Shown: positions 27,768-35,777 of the stretch, piece after piece
Position numbering within the stretch: position 1 is the first letter of the stretch
Layout: each line of letters begins with the position of its first letter
Origin: Natronohydrobacter thiooxidans
GTDB taxonomy: Bacteria; Pseudomonadota; Alphaproteobacteria; Rhodobacterales; Rhodobacteraceae
Assembly (NCBI RefSeq): GCF_001884735.1
Contig: NZ_MJAP01000033.1
Coordinates: 62,001-126,000, forward strand
DNA: 64,000 nucleotides
Direction: 5' to 3'
Notes under the pieces: model-generated
Databases searched by the model: none
What the model was told of the DNA's origin: nothing
The model's input: the letters and a program-made list of their open reading frames with translations, nothing else
Program-made: the position numbers and the translations under genes

Positions 27768-28400
27768 TTGGTCTTCAAACGTCGATCTCCGAGGAATCTC
27801 CGCGAGAAGCTGGTGAACCTGGTGATCCCCGGTGGCGGGTGGGGCCGGTCTGCGAACTACGTCATGCACCGTCTGCGCAGGCTGCCCGACAGCCCGGAAC
27901 GGATCGCCAAGGGGATCGCGGCAGGGGTTGCGGTGAGTTGCACGCCGCTTTTCGGGCTGCATTTCGTGGCCGCCGCCTCGCTGGCATGGGCCTTGCGCGG
28001 CAATATTCTTGCCTCGCTCCTGGCCACGTTCTTCGGCAATCCCTTCACTTTTCCGGTGATTGCGGTGTCCGCCCTCGAACTGGGCAGCTTTCTTCTGGGG
28101 CGCGAGCGCTCGACCAAGGCCCCCGAGGCGATCCGCGCCTTTGGCGAGATCTGGGGCGAATTCGGCCGGAATTTTCTCGCCGTCTTCACGGATGCGCCGT
28201 TCCATTGGGAAAAGCTGGCCAGATTCGGCTGGGAGATCTTCGCACCCTATATGCTGGGCGGGGTGATCATCGGGGTGATCTGTGCAGTGCCCGCCTATTT
28301 CCTGTCGCTACCGGTGATCCGGGCCTATCGCAATCGCAGGTTGAAGAAACTGCAGGAACGCTTTGAACTTGCGCGCAAACAGCGGGAAAAGAACCAGTAA
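27768..28400 (+). CDS. DUF2062 family membrane protein
   Basis: The 210-residue protein starts at a TTG (27768), nine bases after AGAGGAAG; no ATG fits. It has the DUF2062 core: SPERIAKGIAAGVAVSCTPLFGLH, then FFGNPFTFPVI and two to three hydrophobic helices, with a basic C-terminal tail (RNRRLKKLQERFELARKQRE). Function is unknown. Position between rsh and pdxJ is conserved in Rhodobacteraceae as I recall it. Confidence 0.9.
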   Translation: MVFKRRSPRNLREKLVNLVIPGGGWGRSANYVMHRLRRLPDSPERIAKGIAAGVAVSCTPLFGLHFVAAASLAWALRGNILASLLATFFGNPFTFPVIAVSALELGSFLLGRERSTKAPEAIRAFGEIWGEFGRNFLAVFTDAPFHWEKLARFGWEIFAPYMLGGVIIGVICAVPAYFLSLPVIRAYRNRRLKKLQERFELARKQREKNQ

Positions 28401-28472
28401 TTTCAGCGGCAGGCTTATTGAGTTCCTGTGCAACTGCCGTATTGTCGGACATATCAGGAATGAGGATCGACC

Positions 28473-29231
28473 ATGACGCTGCCGAGACCGGATGCGCCCC
28501 TTCGGCTGGGGGTGAATATCGACCATGTGGCCACGTTGCGCAATGCGCGGGGCGGGGTGGACCCTGACCCGGCCCGCGCGGCACTTCTGGCGCAGCAGGC
28601 GGGCGCGGACGGGATCACATTGCATCTGCGCGAGGATCGTCGCCATATCATCGACGCCGATCTGCCCGCGATCCTGCAGGCCGTGCAGATTCCAATCAAT
28701 CTGGAGATGGCCGCAACCGCCGAAATGCAGGCCATCGCTCTTGCGCATCGTCCGCATGCGATCTGTCTGGTGCCCGAACGCCGCGAGGAACGCACCACCG
28801 AGGGCGGGCTGGAAGTGGCGGGCGATGCCACGCGGCTGACCTCTTTTATTGCGCCGCTTGCCGCGGCGGGGGCGCGGGTCTCGCTGTTCATCGCGCCCGA
28901 TGAGGCGCAGGTCGAAGCCGCGGCGCAGGTTGGCGCCCAGGTGGTCGAATTGCATACGGGCAGCTATTGCGAGCATTGCGCCTCTGGGGACGATGCGGCG
29001 CGTGATGCTGAATTGCACAGGCTTTTTGCCGCCGCCTCGCTCGCGCAGGATATCGGGCTGGAGGTTCATGCCGGGCATGGGCTGAACTTCGTCAATGTCG
29101 GCCCGATCGCGGCGATTCCCGAAGTGGTAGAGTTGAACATCGGCCATTTCCTGATGGGCGAGGCCATTTTCGTCGGGCTGGAAGCCGCGATTCGGGAAAT
29201 GCGCCGGCAGATGAACCTCGCGCGTATGTGA
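28473..29231 (+). CDS. pdxJ: Pyridoxine 5'-phosphate synthase
   Basis: This 252-residue TIM-barrel enzyme condenses 1-deoxyxylulose 5-phosphate with 3-amino-2-oxopropyl phosphate in the DXP-dependent vitamin B6 route. Conserved segments are [65 protein letters not shown] and [22 protein letters not shown] precedes the ATG. acpS follows after 10 bp, so the two are likely cotranscribed. Confidence 0.98.
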   Translation: MTLPRPDAPLRLGVNIDHVATLRNARGGVDPDPARAALLAQQAGADGITLHLREDRRHIIDADLPAILQAVQIPINLEMAATAEMQAIALAHRPHAICLVPERREERTTEGGLEVAGDATRLTSFIAPLAAAGARVSLFIAPDEAQVEAAAQVGAQVVELHTGSYCEHCASGDDAARDAELHRLFAAASLAQDIGLEVHAGHGLNFVNVGPIAAIPEVVELNIGHFLMGEAIFVGLEAAIREMRRQMNLARM

Positions 29232-29241
29232 GGGCGCGGGC

Positions 29242-29643
29242 ATGATCATCGGCATCGGCACGGATCTGGCCAATATCGACCGGATCGCGGGTACGCTTGC
29301 GCGTTTCGGCGACCGCTTCCGCGCCCGCGTCTTCACCGAGGAAGAGCGCGCGCGCGCCGCGCGGCGGGGGGATGATGTCGCGACCTATGCCAAGCGCTGG
29401 GCCGCGAAAGAGGCGTGCTCCAAGGCGCTGGGCACAGGGCTGGCGATGGGCATATCCTGGCGCGACATGTGGGTCACCAACCTGAAAGGCGGGCAGCCGG
29501 TGATGCATGTCTCGGGCTGGGCGGCGGAACGTCTTGCAGCGCTGACGCCGGAAGGGCATGAGGCGGTGATCCATGTCAGCCTGACCGATGATGCCCCCTG
29601 GGCGCAGGCTTTCGTGGTGATCGAGGCGCGCAAGCTGCCCTGA
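29242..29643 (+). CDS. acpS: Holo-[acyl-carrier-protein] synthase
   Basis: The 133-residue phosphopantetheinyl transferase has both motifs of the family, [14 protein letters not shown] and [15 protein letters not shown]. It loads CoA-derived phosphopantetheine onto ACPs, including presumably the dedicated ACP at 16 kb. In Rhodobacterales the usual next genes are lepB, rnc and era; here they are absent and the exosortase locus follows. Confidence 0.96.
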   Translation: MIIGIGTDLANIDRIAGTLARFGDRFRARVFTEEERARAARRGDDVATYAKRWAAKEACSKALGTGLAMGISWRDMWVTNLKGGQPVMHVSGWAAERLAALTPEGHEAVIHVSLTDDAPWAQAFVVIEARKLP

Positions 29644-29862
29644 GTCGGTGATCAGTTTTCTCTCGCCTGTTTCCCGAGTGCCTGCGGGAGTCATTCTTTC
29701 GGCTCTGTGATCAATTCTGCTCAACTCCGATGAATTGTTCACGAATAGCCGCTCAAGTTTACATCAGGTCTCTGTCGCATGCGTCAAATCCCATAAAATG
29801 CTTGCGAAATGCCGCGATTCGAGTGCACCACGGAACTACAGACAACCGATACAAGGTGCATC

Positions 29863-30030
29863 ATGTTCAATTTCTGGAATTGGTTCGGATCAGGTGGCAG
29901 TGGCTCGCACACCAATGTTGCTGCAGTGCCCGAGATTGACGCCTCCACCGGGCTGCTGGCGATGGCGGCGGTTGGCGCGGCGGTGCTTTTTGCCTGGGAA
30001 CGTCGTCGGCGGATGGCTGCGGGCAAATAG
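29863..30030 (+). CDS. VPEID-CTERM small protein (predicted exosortase E substrate)
   Basis: The 55-residue protein starts at ATG 29863, six bases after AAGG. Residues 1-20 are aromatic and Gly/Ser-rich (MFNFWNWFGSGGSGSHTNVA). Then comes the sorting signal: the VPEID motif at residues 22-26, a hydrophobic helix (about 29-44) and a basic RRRR stop at 47-50. This tripartite layout is that of PEP-CTERM-like exosortase signals. No Sec signal peptide or second hydrophobic segment is visible, unlike typical CTERM substrates, so the mature peptide could be only ~20 residues. It is convergent with the exosortase gene next door, which belongs to the matching VPEID type. Function is unknown. Confidence 0.88.
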   Translation: MFNFWNWFGSGGSGSHTNVAAVPEIDASTGLLAMAAVGAAVLFAWERRRRMAAGK

Positions 30031-30054
30031 TCCTGATACGCAAAGCATAAAATG

Positions 30055-30090
30055 GAAAAAAACGCGCTGTGCTGCCACGGCGCGTTTTTT
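30055..30090. terminator. Bidirectional intrinsic terminator between the VPEID-CTERM and exosortase genes
   Basis: ACGCGC (30062-30067) pairs with GCGCGT (30080-30085), extended by A-T pairs, with A7 (30055-30061) on one side and T6 (30085-30090) on the other. The symmetry lets it stop both converging transcripts. Confidence 0.85.
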
Positions 30091-30109
30091 CATCTGGTGA
30101 AATCGTTTT

Positions 30110-31756
30110 TCAAATTAATCCCCAATCGCCGGTGATCACCGCCCCCAGTGCGACCACGGCATTCGCAGCGATATGCGCCTGCACGGCATCAGTGACCCGA
30201 CCCCGGCGCAGGGCGCACCAGGCGAAGACCAGCCCGGCCAGCGTGGCTTCCAGATAGCGGCCATGCAGGACGGCAAAGACCGCCGTCGAGACGGTGACGG
30301 CCAGCAGCTTGCGGGGCCAGCCGTCACCATCCAGCCGCGACAGGATATAGCCGCGAAAGAACAGCTCTTCGATCAGTGGCACCAGAAGGATCGTGCCGAT
30401 CAGGCGCAGCACGCTCCAGCCCACAGCCGCCGCCAGTGACATGCCCCCCAGCATCGCGGCCAGTTCTGCCCCCGATGCCGATGCGCCGCCTTGCGATGCG
30501 ATCCAGAGCAGCCCCACGCCCCCGCCCAGCGCCCAGGAGAGGGGATCCATCCGCCAGGGCAGGGCGCGGAGCAGCGCCAGAAAGGGGATGATGGCGGCCG
30601 CCATGATCGCCACGCGCAGCGGATAGCCAAGGGCGGCAGGATCGAACAGCGCCGCCGCGATCAGGCCCGAGACCATGAAGGCCACGAAAGGCAGGATCTG
30701 CGCGGCGGTCATATCCCTGGTGATCGGGGTCGAGGGCGCGCGGGCCTCGGTCCGGTGCAAGGCGTTCGAGCGGTGCACCAGCGCCAGAATGGCCAGTGCC
30801 AGCAGGGTGAAGAAAATCCAGCCCGCATAGCTGTGAAACCCGTCCACGGCCAATTTGGGCGAGACATGCGCGCCCAGCAGCACCAGCACCGCAATGCGGA
30901 TGATATTGAGCACCCAACTGGCCAGCAGCGCCAGCGGCAGCACGATCAGCCAGAAGCGGCCATGGCGGATCGTGGCGTGAAACAGCACCGCATAGAGCGC
31001 AACAAAGCCCCCCACCAGCACGAAACCCTCGACGCCGGAACATTGCGCGGCGATATGGACTGCGAAATCATTGACGCCCAGAATGAAGGTGTCGGGATCG
31101 GCGAAAGCATCGGTTCCGAGCAGGCGCAGGAGCACGAAAACCAGCGCGAAGGTCAGGAAGGTCAGGGCCTGAATATTCCACAAGGGCTGCACCGCCTGCG
31201 CCAGTTCCGGCATGATCATGACGAAAGCCAGAACTGCGGCACCGAGCCAGCCCAGTTGTCGCAAGAGCCATGCCCAGTCAGACCAGCGCGCGGTCCAGCG
31301 CAATGTGGCGGGGATGATCAGCGCGCCGCCCAGCAGCCAGACCGGCACGGCGCGCGCGAATTCCTCAGGGCCTGCCCCCTTTGCCAGCAGCAGGGCAGGC
31401 AGCAGAAGCACGGCAAAACCGGCCCATGCGCCCAGCCCGGCGAGAAGGGTGGTGCGGGATGTGATCGCGGCGCGGCGTGCGAAAGCGGCGAAAATCGCCG
31501 GGCGCGCGAGCACCAGAACACCGATCCCTGTCATCAGGGCCAGTCCGCGGCCGAGCGCGGAACGCAGGCCACGACAAAGCTCAAAGGAGCCGGTCGCTGC
31601 GCAGTCGATTTCGATGACGAATTGATAGAGCCCTGCAAGCGCAACCAGTTGTAGCAGCACGATCCCGGCGAGATAGAACGCGCGATGCAGCCGCAGGCCA
31701 CTGCGGGGTTGCGTGGCCTCAAGGGCGGGTTCGGAACGGCTCTGGGCAGGAAACAT
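30110..31756 (-). CDS. Exosortase E / CPBP-type protease fusion (VPEID-CTERM system)
   Basis: This 548-residue polytopic membrane protein joins two protease-like modules. The first (about residues 25-330) is an exosortase with the catalytic set Cys239 (AAQCSGVEG), Arg287 (LNIIRIAVL) and His308 (GFHSYAGW). The second (about 350-540) is a CPBP/CAAX-protease-like domain with EE463-464xxxR468 (EELFFRGY), His498 (FAVLHGR) and HxxxN 528-532 (HIAAN). All key residues of both are intact. The architecture matches the exosortase E/protease family linked to VPEID-CTERM proteins. It presumably cleaves the VPEID signal and may attach the product to an envelope acceptor. No ribosome-binding site is strong, so the exact start is less certain. 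Confidence 0.92.
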   Translation of the reverse strand: MFPAQSRSEPALEATQPRSGLRLHRAFYLAGIVLLQLVALAGLYQFVIEIDCAATGSFELCRGLRSALGRGLALMTGIGVLVLARPAIFAAFARRAAITSRTTLLAGLGAWAGFAVLLLPALLLAKGAGPEEFARAVPVWLLGGALIIPATLRWTARWSDWAWLLRQLGWLGAAVLAFVMIMPELAQAVQPLWNIQALTFLTFALVFVLLRLLGTDAFADPDTFILGVNDFAVHIAAQCSGVEGFVLVGGFVALYAVLFHATIRHGRFWLIVLPLALLASWVLNIIRIAVLVLLGAHVSPKLAVDGFHSYAGWIFFTLLALAILALVHRSNALHRTEARAPSTPITRDMTAAQILPFVAFMVSGLIAAALFDPAALGYPLRVAIMAAAIIPFLALLRALPWRMDPLSWALGGGVGLLWIASQGGASASGAELAAMLGGMSLAAAVGWSVLRLIGTILLVPLIEELFFRGYILSRLDGDGWPRKLLAVTVSTAVFAVLHGRYLEATLAGLVFAWCALRRGRVTDAVQAHIAANAVVALGAVITGDWGLI

Positions 31757-31900
31757 GGCTTCGGTCTGTTATGCGGTTTGCGGGCGGATCGGGAGTTCTT
31801 GCAGGCGAATAACGGCCATATTTTGGCATTGGGGCGGCAATCTTCGCTGATTGCGCAACAATTTCAGGGAATACCGCGGTCTGTTTCCGAACCGTGACGG

Positions 31901-32620
31901 TCAGGGCGTTTCGAGCAGGGCCACTAATCGGGCGCGGGCCTCGGGCAGGGCGCGGCCTGTGCTTTCCGCCAGCCAGTGCTGCAGGAAATAGCCGGTCAGA
32001 TGCAGGGCCTGCCGCAACTCTGTGGTGCTGAAACCTGCGCGCGCGTCAATCAGCGCGGCGGGCAGGGTCAGCAGGCGGTCGGCATAGGCGCCGGCACCTG
32101 CGACGGTTACGGCGCGCCCGGTGCGGGGCGAGACATAGGCCAGACCGCTTTGCGCACCGGTGACCGCGCATTGCTGCAGATCCAGCCCGAAGCCTGCGGT
32201 TTCAAGCAGATGCACTTCCCACAGCGCATAGAGGCGCAGCCAGCCCGGCTGGCCCAACTGGTCCAGCAGATCGACCGTCCGGGCGTAAAATCCCGGATAG
32301 GCCATCCGCTCGGGCAGGGCATAGCGGCAGAGTGCGCAAACCGAATTCAGCGCGGCAAGCGCCAGACGGTCGCCGAGGATCCGGCCCGCGCGCGCCTGCA
32401 GCAGTTCGACCGAGAAACTGCCCAGATGCTCTTCCAGCCGCGCGCGCCATGTCAGATCGAGCTGGGCGCCCGGTTGCAGGGTCGCAGCCATCTTGCGCGA
32501 TCCGCCCCCGCGCACTGCCCCGGCATGGCGTCCATGCAGGGCCGAGAATACCTCGATGATCGCCGTGGCTTCGCCATGACGTTGTGTGCGCAGCAATATT
32601 CCTTCATCTCGCCAATCCAT
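31901..32620 (-). CDS. recO: DNA repair protein RecO
   Basis: The 239-residue protein has the RecO OB-fold N-terminus (DEGILLRTQRHGEATAIIEVFS, then HAGAVRGGGSRK) and the helical C-terminal half with FYARTVDLLDQL. It works with RecR to load RecA onto SSB-coated gaps. The zinc-finger cysteines of some RecO proteins are not in the canonical CxxC spacing, which is common in this class. It usually follows era in relatives; here its 3' neighbour on the same strand is the exosortase gene. Confidence 0.93.
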   Translation of the reverse strand: MDWRDEGILLRTQRHGEATAIIEVFSALHGRHAGAVRGGGSRKMAATLQPGAQLDLTWRARLEEHLGSFSVELLQARAGRILGDRLALAALNSVCALCRYALPERMAYPGFYARTVDLLDQLGQPGWLRLYALWEVHLLETAGFGLDLQQCAVTGAQSGLAYVSPRTGRAVTVAGAGAYADRLLTLPAALIDARAGFSTTELRQALHLTGYFLQHWLAESTGRALPEARARLVALLETP

Positions 32621-32744
32621 GCGCCAAGGCTTGCCGCCTGCAGGAAGTCACGGCAAGGGATTTTCATCGCCACGGGGCGCGTCAAAACAATTTCAGAAAA
32701 AGTTGATAGACTTTTTCAGTTCGCAACTGCGACAGAACAAGGGT

Positions 32745-32785
32745 TAAAGCGTTTCGACGATTCAATGACACGTCGAAACGCTTTA
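32745..32785. repeat. Perfect 15-bp inverted repeat (palindromic intergenic element)
   Basis: TAAAGCGTTTCGACG (32745-32759) and CGTCGAAACGCTTTA (32771-32785) are exact inverted copies around the 11-nt spacer ATTCAATGACA. The element sits 15 bp before the membrane-protein start and would form a strong hairpin in DNA or RNA. I recall GTTTCGA/AAAGCG palindromes as recurrent intergenic motifs in alphaproteobacteria but cannot search for copies. Confidence 0.75.
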
Positions 32786-32799
32786 GATAATGCCTTGTG

Positions 32800-33438
32800 A
32801 TGGCAGATGGAAAACTCATGGACCCGAAATATCGTATCACGGCCGGATTGATCGGTGCACTTGGCCTCTCCGCTCTTGGCACGCAGCTTTACCTGTGGCT
32901 GGCGCGAGGGGTGGATCTGTGGACTGCCCTTTGGGGGCTGGCGGGGTTTTTCACCATCCTGACCAATCTGCTGATGGCCTTGACCATGCTGACCATTGCC
33001 GTGACGGGACGGCGGATGTCCTTTGGGTGGATGAGCATGCTCACTGTCTCGATGATCATGGTCGGGCTGGTCTATCACATGCTGCTGGCGCATCTGTTCA
33101 TCCTCAGCGGATTGCGCTGGTGGATCGATCAGGCGCTGCACACGATCCTGCCTGCAGTGATGCTGTGGTTCTGGCTGATGGAGACCAGCCGCCACGCGCC
33201 GCGCGCGGGGCAGCCGCTGACATGGCTGATCTGGCCTGCGGGCTACGCGGTCTATGCCATGCTGCGCGGGGCGCTCTCGGGGCGCTATTCCTATCCGTTT
33301 CTGAATGTCGACCAGTTGGGGCTGGCCACGGTCGCGATGACCATGGCCGGGCTGCTGCTGGGTTTCGCCGCTTTGGCCTATGCGCTGTATTTCATCGGGC
33401 AGAGTATGCCGCTCCGGGATCAGCGCGCATCCAGATAG
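32800..33438 (+). CDS. Pr6Pr/FAR-17a-like six-helix membrane protein
   Basis: The 212-residue protein has six predicted hydrophobic helices. GFFTILTNLLMALTML, a His in LVYHMLLAHLF, LHTILPAVMLWFW and YPFLNVDQLG match the Pr6Pr (FAR-17a/AIG1-like) family. Its bacterial function is unknown; eukaryotic relatives hydrolyse fatty-acid esters of hydroxy fatty acids. The start is uncertain: GTG 32797, ATG 32800 or ATG 32818 (GGA six bases upstream) are all possible. Its 3' end overlaps the convergent glucokinase gene by 19 bp. Confidence 0.78.
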   Translation: MADGKLMDPKYRITAGLIGALGLSALGTQLYLWLARGVDLWTALWGLAGFFTILTNLLMALTMLTIAVTGRRMSFGWMSMLTVSMIMVGLVYHMLLAHLFILSGLRWWIDQALHTILPAVMLWFWLMETSRHAPRAGQPLTWLIWPAGYAVYAMLRGALSGRYSYPFLNVDQLGLATVAMTMAGLLLGFAALAYALYFIGQSMPLRDQRASR

Positions 33439-34370
33439 GCGGCGCATCCGGCAAGGGCGGCATAGTCATCCTCGACGATGGCGACGGGGAAGCGCGCGAC
33501 CAGATCCGAGAAGCGGCCCATATCGGTGAAGGCGGCCTCGAACCCGAAGCGCTCCAGCCAGGGCGCGAAGGCGCGGCTGACGCCGCCGATCAGATAGATC
33601 CCGCCAAAGGGCAGGGTGATCAGTGACAGATCGGCCAGAACATGGGCCAGAAGCCGGACATAATGCTTGCCCACGGATTGCGCGAGCGCGTCGCCGCTGT
33701 CCATCGCGGCCATGATCGCGCCTGCATCCAGGCTTTTGCCGGAATGGGCGTCCTGCGCGTGATAGGCATAGAGGCGTTCCAGCCCCGATCCGGCCAGCAC
33801 ATCCTCGACCGAGGCAAAGCCGCGCCGCGCGATCAGCCAGTCGGCGAGGCGGTAATCCTCGGGGCCGTGCAGGGGCAGGTGGATATGGCCTGCCTCGGCG
33901 GCGGGGACGACATGGCCTGCGCCGGAAGGATAGACCGGGGCGGCATTGACGCCGGTGCCCAGGCCCACGACGAGTTTGGGGCCATCCTCGGGCTGGCCCG
34001 AACGGACCCGGCGCAGATGGGTTTCGGGCAGATGGGCCAATGCGTGGCCCTGCGCCTGCAGGTCGTTGAGAAGTGCGATTTCCTGCATGCCCAGATGGGC
34101 GGCCAGCGTTTCGGCTTCGACCGACCAGCCCAGATTGGTCATCTCGGCATGGCTGCCGCGCACGGGCCCTGCCAGCGCCACGGCGCCGCGCGCCGGGGTC
34201 AGGCTGTGGCGCGACAGATATTGCGCGAGCACCGAATCCAGACCGGGATGATCGGCGTTGCGGAACCGCTCGGTCGAGCCTGCAACCAGCGTGCGCCCAC
34301 GCGCCAGCGCCACGCGCGTATTGGTGCCGCCCACATCGACAACGAGAACCGGGCTGTTTTCGGTGGTCAT
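33420..34370 (-). CDS. glk: Glucokinase
   Basis: The 316-residue protein belongs to the bacterial glucokinase family (not ROK). VLVVDVGGTNTRVALARG is the phosphate-binding loop, AGPVRGSHAEMTNLGW and ALLNDLQAQGHAL surround the catalytic aspartate, and GLGTGVNAAPV is the second phosphate loop. It phosphorylates glucose with ATP. It lies directly downstream of the LacI-type regulator gene on the same strand, next to the alpha-glucoside import/hydrolysis operon, and so is a natural consumer of the glucose released by AglA. Confidence 0.94.
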   Translation of the reverse strand: MTTENSPVLVVDVGGTNTRVALARGRTLVAGSTERFRNADHPGLDSVLAQYLSRHSLTPARGAVALAGPVRGSHAEMTNLGWSVEAETLAAHLGMQEIALLNDLQAQGHALAHLPETHLRRVRSGQPEDGPKLVVGLGTGVNAAPVYPSGAGHVVPAAEAGHIHLPLHGPEDYRLADWLIARRGFASVEDVLAGSGLERLYAYHAQDAHSGKSLDAGAIMAAMDSGDALAQSVGKHYVRLLAHVLADLSLITLPFGGIYLIGGVSRAFAPWLERFGFEAAFTDMGRFSDLVARFPVAIVEDDYAALAGCAAYLDAR

Positions 34371-34479
34371 GGCGTTCCTTCGTGACTTGCGGGTGGCAGG
34401 CGCTTGCAGGCAGCCTGATACGATGCTTTTGCGTTGCGCTTCAAGCCGCCAATATGCGCGGGCCTGCGTCGGGACGGGC

Positions 34480-35511
34480 TCATCGCGGCGCGGGTCCGGT
34501 CGAGGCCCCGACCATCAGCGCGGCCTCCATCAGATCGGTCAGCGGGCCGCATTGCGGATCTTCCACCAGACGCAGCAGCATCCGCGCGGCACGCCGACCG
34601 GCTTCGCGCACAGAGGATTTCGTGGCGGTGAACATCGGCACATCGCCGTCATTGGGCAGATATGAGAGGTCATCGTCATGGGTGATGATCGAAACATCGC
34701 GCCCCAGTTTCAGCCCCAGATCCGACAATCCGCGCCGCAACCCATAGGCCACGATCATCGAGGATGAGAGGAAGGCGGTCGGCGGCTCGGGCAGGCGCAT
34801 CATGTCCATGAGCGCGCGATAGCCATAGGGCTCGGTCATCTCGGCCTGGCGCATCAGCGCCGGGTCCGGCGTGATCCCGGCGGATTCGAGCCCGTCAAGA
34901 TAGCCGCGCCGCCTGCGGGTCGCGAAGTCCAGATCCTCCAGACCATTGACCAGCGCGATGCGGCGATGCCCGAAATCGATCAGGAACTGTGTCGCGCGCC
35001 GGAACGAACGCTGGTTGTTGATGTCGAGCCAGGAATAGGGGCGCTCGATCTGGCTGGTACGTCCGTGGATCATGAAGGGGATGCCCAGTTCCGCCAGCAG
35101 ATCGACCCGCGCATCCTTGAGCCGGGGGCCATGTACCATGATCCCGTCGACCGCGCCGCGCGCGATCAGATCGCGATACGCCTGAGCCTCATCGGCATCG
35201 GGGACGACGCGCATCAGCATTTCATAGCCAGCGCGCGAATAGGTCTCGCCTGCACCGGCGATGAAATCGGCAAAGACCGGGTTCACGATTTCATGGCTGG
35301 TCGAGACCGGGATCACATGCCCGATCGCCATGGATCTCCCGGTGGCCAGTGATTTGGCGCGGGTGTTGGGGCGGTAATTGGCGCGTTCCGCTGCGTCCTG
35401 CACGCGTTTGCGGGTGGCGGCATTGACCTCGGGAAAGCCATTGAGCGCGCGACTGACCGTCGTGGGCGACAGGCCCAGCGAGGCCGCAAGTTGTTTCAAA
35501 GTCACGCTCAT
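34480..35511 (-). CDS. aglR: LacI family regulator of alpha-glucoside utilisation (AglR-like)
   Basis: The 343-residue protein has an N-terminal LacI helix-turn-helix (VTLKQLAASLGLSPTTVSRAL, residues 2-22), a hinge helix (NYRPNTRAKSLATG) and a periplasmic-binding-protein-like effector domain. It is divergent from aglE with candidate operators between them. The gene order regulator then E-F-G-A-K matches the Sinorhizobium meliloti agl locus, where AglR represses the operon in the absence of alpha-glucosides. glk lies downstream with a 109-bp gap. Confidence 0.88.
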   Translation of the reverse strand: MSVTLKQLAASLGLSPTTVSRALNGFPEVNAATRKRVQDAAERANYRPNTRAKSLATGRSMAIGHVIPVSTSHEIVNPVFADFIAGAGETYSRAGYEMLMRVVPDADEAQAYRDLIARGAVDGIMVHGPRLKDARVDLLAELGIPFMIHGRTSQIERPYSWLDINNQRSFRRATQFLIDFGHRRIALVNGLEDLDFATRRRRGYLDGLESAGITPDPALMRQAEMTEPYGYRALMDMMRLPEPPTAFLSSSMIVAYGLRRGLSDLGLKLGRDVSIITHDDDLSYLPNDGDVPMFTATKSSVREAGRRAARMLLRLVEDPQCGPLTDLMEAALMVGASTGPAPR

Positions 35512-35552
35512 TGTTCTTCAAACCGTATTGGATTGCGGGGATACTATGCAAA

Positions 35553-35568
35553 TTCTGCACCTGCTGAA
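35553..35568. promoter_or_regulatory. Candidate AglR operator 1
   Basis: TTCTGCACCTGCTGAA has dyad symmetry in 12 of 16 positions (TTCnGCAnnTGCnGAA). It lies 42 bp upstream of the aglR start and its first 12 bases recur exactly at 35594. Assignment to AglR is an inference from position. Confidence 0.55.
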
Positions 35569-35593
35569 AAGAGTTTTTCGCATGTTCAATATT

Positions 35594-35609
35594 TTCTGCA
35601 CCTGCGAAA
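35594..35609. promoter_or_regulatory. Candidate AglR operator 2
   Basis: The 12-mer TTCTGCACCTGC repeats here, 41 bp (about four helical turns) from the first copy. Its right arm is less symmetric (GAAA). It is upstream of the aglE promoter -35 box. Confidence 0.5.
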
Positions 35610-35644
35610 TGACCAGCAAATACAGGGGCTTTGCGACAATTTGT

Positions 35645-35673
35645 TTGACAGCCCGTCAGACATGGGCATAAGT
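35645..35673 (+). promoter_or_regulatory. Predicted sigma-70 promoter of the agl operon
   Basis: A consensus -35 TTGACA (35645-35650) is followed after 16-17 bp by CATAAG/ATAAGT (35667-35673), about 105 bp before the aglE ATG. Confidence 0.5.
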
Positions 35674-35777
35674 GAGACAATCCAAAGCGGTTTGGGGATG
35701 TGATTCCGCGCCGCTGGGATGGATTGGGTGCGGGCGAAAGACCTGCGCAAAAATGAAGTCAACCGGGGAGGATGACA

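Noticed and set aside
29735..30100. A 121-codon frame overlapping the VPEID-CTERM gene in another frame
   Set aside because: No ribosome-binding site or domain, and it runs through the terminator; the 55-residue frame has the VPEID signal and a placed Shine-Dalgarno.
30491..31654. A 387-codon plus-strand frame opposite the exosortase gene
   Set aside because: Q/R/H-rich shadow of a hydrophobic protein gene; the minus-strand product has complete catalytic sets for two domains.
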